64,000 nt of DNA from Heterodera schachtii (taxonomy: Eukaryota > Nematoda > Chromadorea > Rhabditida > Heteroderidae): the NCBI GenBank assembly GCA_023374025.1, contig SIJG01000014.1:1225077-1289076 (forward strand), written 5' to 3'. Below the pieces are notes generated by a model. It was given only the letters and a program-made list of their open reading frames with translations. It had not been told where the DNA came from and made no database searches. Of this stretch, positions 59,186 through 64,000 are shown piece by piece (within the stretch, counting starts at the first letter, position 1; each line of letters opens with the position of its first letter). A program made the translations under genes and the position numbers.

Positions 59186-62100
59186 ATGTCAATACTCGAA
59201 AAAATACAAGAGATCGAAAATGAGGTAATTAATCAAAATGGTTCTTTTTGTTATTATGTGAATTTCAGATGGCGAGGACGCAAAGGAATAAGGCGACGAT
59301 GGTAGGCATAGATGAATTTTATTTCGTCTCAATTAATTAACATTAATAGGAGCTAACAAACTCCAAATTTTGACCAAACTAAAAAGTTTAATTTTATTTT
59401 CAAGGTTTTTAAATTTAAATTTTATCTTGTTAAGCACTAAGAATTTGATAAATTGACTAAGTTACATGTCATCTACAACGAACAAAAATTTTGCTTTTTT
59501 GGTGTAAAAAGTTTGCTAATTTTTTTGACCAAACTCTATTTAAATTCATATTTTTTAAACAATTTAGGAACGAATTTAATGTCTCATTTTAAAGCTGATC
59601 ATCAGATATTACATAATTTTGTTTTCATTAGCAACTTTTAAAAAGAAAAAACAAAAAGCGATCATTTTTTTGTGATAAGACCTAATATTACAATCTAATA
59701 TTACTTGGCTTAACTGGACAAAATTAAAAGAATATTAATATTTACTGACAAAATACTGATTCTCATGCGAATTTGTTTTAAGGGTCATCTTGGCTTACTG
59801 AAAGCACGATTAGCCAAATTACGACGAGAATTAATCAGCCCCAAAGGTTTAAAATCAATTCCCAGTAAATTATTTAATTTTTATTCCTCCGTTTAGGTGG
59901 CGGGGGAGGCGGCGGCGGCGAAGGGTTCGACGTGGCGAAGACAGGCGACGCACGGATTGGATTTGTCGGTGAGTTTATTTTTATCAAAAAAAACTAATTT
60001 ATCACAAAAACAATGGTCAATTACAATATACAAAACAGCAGTTGAATTGTTTAAACAATGAGTGAGCTGATCCATTCGCCGTTTGTCAGTCATTCAAAAT
60101 TATCTCTGGCGTTGCGTTGTTCCTGATTTTTGACGAGTCGTGCCTTCCCCCCGCCGGTGATTCCAACAGTCTTTCGTAGTGGTGTCTGTCCAACATGGCT
60201 TTCTCCGTCGTCCCGTCTCCCTCTGAGCTGCTCCTCTGTCCCCCTCTGTCCTCGCCTTTTCCGTTTGACATTCGTCCTTTGCTTGGCCATTCCTTCTCTT
60301 CCTTCAATGGTTGGTAAAGTGCGTCTTCCTCGTCCGTCTCTTCCTCCTCCTCTCCCTCCGCCTCGTCCGTTCCGCTTTCGCTTGGAATTGCCCTCTCTCT
60401 GTTGTTCCTCCTCAACACAATGAGCAATGGCTTCTCCTTCCCCCTGTCCCCTGCTTGTTGTTGTTGCTGCTGTTGTTGGTGTTCGTCTCCCAATGGGTCC
60501 GGCGTGTCTTCCCTTCCCTCCTCATTGTTCGTGCCCTCTTCCCCTTCCTCCTGCTCCATTTCGTTTACACTTCCCCTTCGCGAGAGTGGCCTTTCAAACG
60601 GGTGGTCTTCACTAATTGCGCTTAGAAATGCGCTTCCTTTCGCTGGCGACTGATTTCTTTCGTTCTGTCGTTGTTTTTCAAATGGTAATTCGGCTTCATT
60701 CTGTTCGTCATTGAGAACCACAGATGGGATATTGTCACTGATTGAAAGGCGTTTGTCGACGCTTTTTTCTGTTGGCGACCGTTCGGGGAATTGGAAGCCC
60801 TGAAATCCGCCCGCGGTTCCGTCGTCGTCTGACGAAAAAGGCGAGCGCGGGGAACGAACTTGCAAATTCTGTCGTTTCAAACGCTGTATCTCTATCTCAA
60901 ATTCGTCGTCGATTCCTTCTTTTGGCAATTGCGAGTGATCGCAGATGAAAATGTTTTGGTAGGGACGTGGCGACGGCTCTTCCGTTAACGTTCGGTCGGC
61001 TAAAACTGGTCCCGGTGGTGCTTCGCTGGAACATTTTGACATTTTCTTTCCACGTTTTGTCTTCTTCGAGCTGTTCATTGAATCTCTGCTGCACAAAGAC
61101 TTCGATTTTACGTGGCCATTCGACAAATCGTAATTGGTAAAAAATTTCTCAGTGCATGTTCCATAATTGCGAGTGCCCTTTTTTTCCTCTTCTGCTGCTG
61201 CGGACGATGACTGATTTTGACGTTTCATTCTTCTGCGGGCCTCTCGAAGTAAACTGAAAGAAAATCGAATTATAAAAATTGACGCAGTCTTCGGCATTAC
61301 CAAATCTGTCTGATTGCCGCAATTGTACAACAAAAGACCATCGAAATGCCAATCACGCCAATCATGATCAGCAATCTGAATTTAAGCAAGTGACAAGTGA
61401 GTGAGAGAGAAATGGTGGCTTTTACTTGGTATTGTCCACCAATTCATTCGGTTTCTCGATCACTTCAATGCCAAATTGTTCAATTCTGATCCCTCCGAGA
61501 ACCCGTGAAAGGGGCGCAATTTGTGCCGACAGAATATATTTCACTTTTGTTGGATTGAATGTTGTTGCGGTGTTTAGTTGAAAAGTGTTCATCCTTTTGA
61601 CAACAACAAAAGCGATTTCCGTCCGCGCTTTTCCGGGAGGGAAAGTCACTCGGAGAATGGCAATGCTTTCTCTTGAAAACACCGGCTCGTCGTAAATGAC
61701 CGCAGTCGTCCTATTGTTTATTTCGACCAAATTCGATGATAACCGAAGGTCATCGGCCAATGTTCCGGGACATTCTGTCGGCATATTATCACAATACTGA
61801 CTCAGAATTCTCGCAATTCGTCGTCGTAAATATTGCTCATACGTTTCGTTTGTGTGGAGCATTGAATTCAGATTTATGCCACGCATTACAATGCTCACAA
61901 CTTCAAGCTGTTTGCCCTAATTTGTCAAAAACTTTTTTAATCGGAATTTTGCTGCATTTGGCCACTTTTACCTGTATAAATTTATGACATGGTAAATATT
62001 CGCTGTTGTCCAAATTTCCTTTCGATCGGTTGCAAATGCATTCAAATTCACTTTCCAAATTGCACAAAAGATCATTCCGAATTGCCATCGCTGCTTTTTT

Positions 62101-64000
62101 GATGGGTAAATTTGCAGTCCAAAGTTTTCCGGGCAAAGAAACGACGAAAATTAAAATAAAACAATTAATTAAAAGGGAGTTAGAAGCAAATTTTGTTGTA
62201 GTAAAGCTCTTTTTGTCGTTGTTGCTATCACATTTTGCTGCTGCTTCGCCAAAATTCTTTTTTTCCGTTGAAATGCCCATTTCGCAGTCGTGACAAATTG
62301 AGGCGCTTTCTTTCTTCTCACCTCCGTCGCATTTTCGATTTTCTAAATATTGACGTGTGGTTGTTAGAATTAAAATGAGGGAAAAGCCTTTGGTTGGCGG
62401 AAAAGGACACAAAGCAAGAAAGTCTTCTCCCCCCCCCCCCCCCCTGCTGTCACATCCTTCCTTCTTTCTATGTGTCTGTTTTCGCTCACTCAAATTTAAG
62501 ACGTAAAAAGATGGAAAGTGAGCGTCTGTCAGCGGTTGGCGAACTTCGACGGATTATTCTTACGGCTCAGTGAATGGCGGGCAAATGGGACAGATCCGGC
62601 AGGGTGGACAGCTGAGATAGGCAAAAAAATATAAGCGAACGACATGCGAGAAGGACCGCAGAAAGAGGGAGAGGGGGGGGGGGGGGGGGAGCGGAGAGAG
62701 GGGAGACGCGGAGGGACGGGGGGGGGGGGGGCTTCACCCTCTCGAGAATACCCCCCCCCCCCAACTCTTTTGCTCGGGAGCAAGTGCAAGAAGCCACCTC
62801 TCACGTATTGGCGAAGAGAGTGCGGCATTGAATGAGCAGAAATGGGGCTAATGGGAGGCGGTAATGGAAAAGGAAAAGGGGCGGTCGATGGACCTGCGTT
62901 ATTTGATAGCGCATATTCACGGCAGGAGCACAATTGCTTTTTTAGTTCCTCGGCTCATTTGCCAGCTGAATATGCATTCCCTGGCAAAACAAAGCTGCTA
63001 ATGGACAGTCCGTCCAATGCGTCCGCCACTCATTCCAAATTCCTTTTAATTGATTTTCTCCTTTTGTTTCATTGGCCTTAACCACCAAAAATGCTTCTCT
63101 CAAGGCTATTGTTTGGTTTCCCCATTATACCATAAATTATTGCAATTAGTGCCAACATTAATCCTCTGCTATTTATTTGCTTCTTTAGGTTTCCCCTCCG
63201 TTGGCAAATCGACCCTTTTGTCCAATATTTCCGGTGTCAATTCCGAAGTTGCGGACTATGAGTTCACCACTCTCACCACTGTTCCGGGACTCATACGGTA
63301 CAAAGGTGCCAAAATTCAGCTGCTGGATTTGCCAGGGATCATTGAGGGTGCCAAGGACGGCAAAGGGAGAGGTCGTCAAGTGATCGCCGGTCGGTTGGCC
63401 TTGGCAAAAGGAAATTTCGCATTCATTGGTTGTCTTAATGTTCAGTTGCAAGGACATGTTCACTGATTCTGATGGTTCTCGACGTGACAAAGCCGTTAAA
63501 GCACAAGGAACTTTTGGAGTACGAATTGGAGGGATTTGGCATTCGATTGAACAAAACGCCGCCAAACATTTCGTTCAAACGGAAAGACAAAGGCGGACTG
63601 AATTTGACCACTTTGGTGGGGGGACACACACAGCCGTCAATTTATTGGCATTTCCAATTCGAAGGTGCCCCAATCGGAGTTGGACACGGACACTGTGAAA
63701 ACCATTCTCAGCGAATATCGCATTCACAACGCGGACATTACGCTGAAATACGACGCGACCACGGAGGATTTGATCGATGTGATTGAGGGGAATCGGTAAA
63801 AGAAGAGATCCGTCGTTTGTGCATTTTTAATGGATGGATTTGCTCACAGAATTTACATTCCCTGCATTTACGTGCTGAACAAAATCGACCAAATTAGCAG
63901 TCGAAGAGTTGGACATTCTTTACACTGTGCCGCATTGTGTGCCAATCTCGGCACATCACAAATGGAACTTTGACGATTTGTTGGAAAAGATTTGGGCCTA
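59186..64000 (+). CDS. DRG1 developmentally regulated GTP-binding protein (3' end outside window)
   Basis: Obg-HflX-type GTPase associated with ribosomes through DFRP1. Exons: 59186-59224 ([13 protein letters not shown]), 59269-59301, 59783-59846, 59897-59968, then after a 3.2-kb intron 63189 onwards. Motifs: [36 protein letters not shown]-loop [29 protein letters not shown]3 [76 protein letters not shown]4 [24 protein letters not shown]. The KLRRELI and [10 protein letters not shown] stretches identify DRG1 rather than DRG2. At 63899-63902 there is one base too many between DQIS and EELDIL; no intron fits, so sequence error is likely. The TGS domain lies beyond 64000. Confidence 0.93.
60086..62280 (-). 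CDS. Unknown single-pass membrane protein nested in a DRG1 intron
   Basis: The whole gene lies inside the DRG1 intron 59969-63188, on the opposite strand. ATG 62278-62280 ([20 protein letters not shown]), then a hydrophobic signal-like segment ([20 protein letters not shown]). The ectodomain has paired cysteines ([24 protein letters not shown]), then across an intron [40 protein letters not shown] and [20 protein letters not shown]. One transmembrane segment ([20 protein letters not shown], about 61370-61310) precedes a long cytoplasmic tail of about 370 residues: basic ([13 protein letters not shown]), then Ser/Glu-rich with a Gln run near 60470, stop at 60086-60088. Family not recognised. 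Confidence 0.7.
62281..63188. other. Remainder of DRG1 intron upstream of the nested gene
   Basis: Contains the nested gene's likely promoter. C17 near 62430, G tracts of 15 and 13 near 62675 and 62719, and C12 near 62752 cluster within 330 bp. Otherwise no gene; the DRG1 acceptor TTCTTTAG ends at 63188. Confidence 0.5.

Overview
This is eukaryotic nuclear DNA from a nematode. Genes are split by many short introns (about 40-60 bp) with GT...(T/C)AG borders, exons are GC-richer than the AT-rich spacers, and the protein set is metazoan. A DUF19 (T20D4.11-like) secreted-protein gene points to nematodes. An F-box-like 'CNDVW...LGLKLALLSPRFD' exon and three GC-AG introns are what I would expect of a plant-parasitic cyst nematode (Globodera/Heterodera type). 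The species is inference.

Layout. 0-14 kb: 3' end of Rab18 (+), a DUF19 gene (+), a METTL18-type histidine methyltransferase (-), a GRIP-domain golgin (-) with a small unknown gene just upstream of it, a 467-bp MITE with an 8-bp target duplication, and a DXO/Dom3Z decapping enzyme (+). 14.7-18.4 kb: an unrecognised, probably secreted protein with nine C-x-Y-R-x-S-C-Y-type motifs separated by Glu/Lys-rich spacers; this is the best candidate for something undescribed. 18.4-24.8 kb: mostly low-complexity polypurine/polypyrimidine DNA, a tandem duplication and an inverted-repeat element. 24.9-32.3 kb: a PLC-like (PRIP-type) gene of about 21 exons, with both catalytic histidines replaced. 33.1-34.9 kb: an unrecognised Arg/Ser/Tyr-rich protein.

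36.4-41.8 kb: neuferricin, GPATCH1 and RBM8A/Y14, all on the minus strand with 194- and 209-bp gaps and TTTTTAG/TTCATTAG-like acceptors before the downstream ATGs, so a likely trans-spliced operon. 41.8-48.5 kb: a transposon graveyard of nested terminal-inverted-repeat elements, including a tRNA-like Pol III promoter relic, a large imperfect inverted repeat and an F-box-like exon. 49.4-64 kb: coronin (+), dyskerin (-), Ran (+), a DnaJ membrane protein and a Rad60/SUMO-like protein (both -, probable operon), and DRG1 (+, runs off the window), whose long intron holds an entire opposite-strand gene for an unknown single-pass membrane protein.

Most recognised genes are housekeeping: membrane traffic (Rab18, golgin), RNA metabolism (DXO, RBM8A, GPATCH1, dyskerin), translation (METTL18, DRG1) and nuclear transport (Ran). 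Exon boundaries were worked out by hand from splice signals and family alignment from memory; no searches were run. Two genes (RBM8A, DRG1) each carry a single-base frame break that looks like sequence error.
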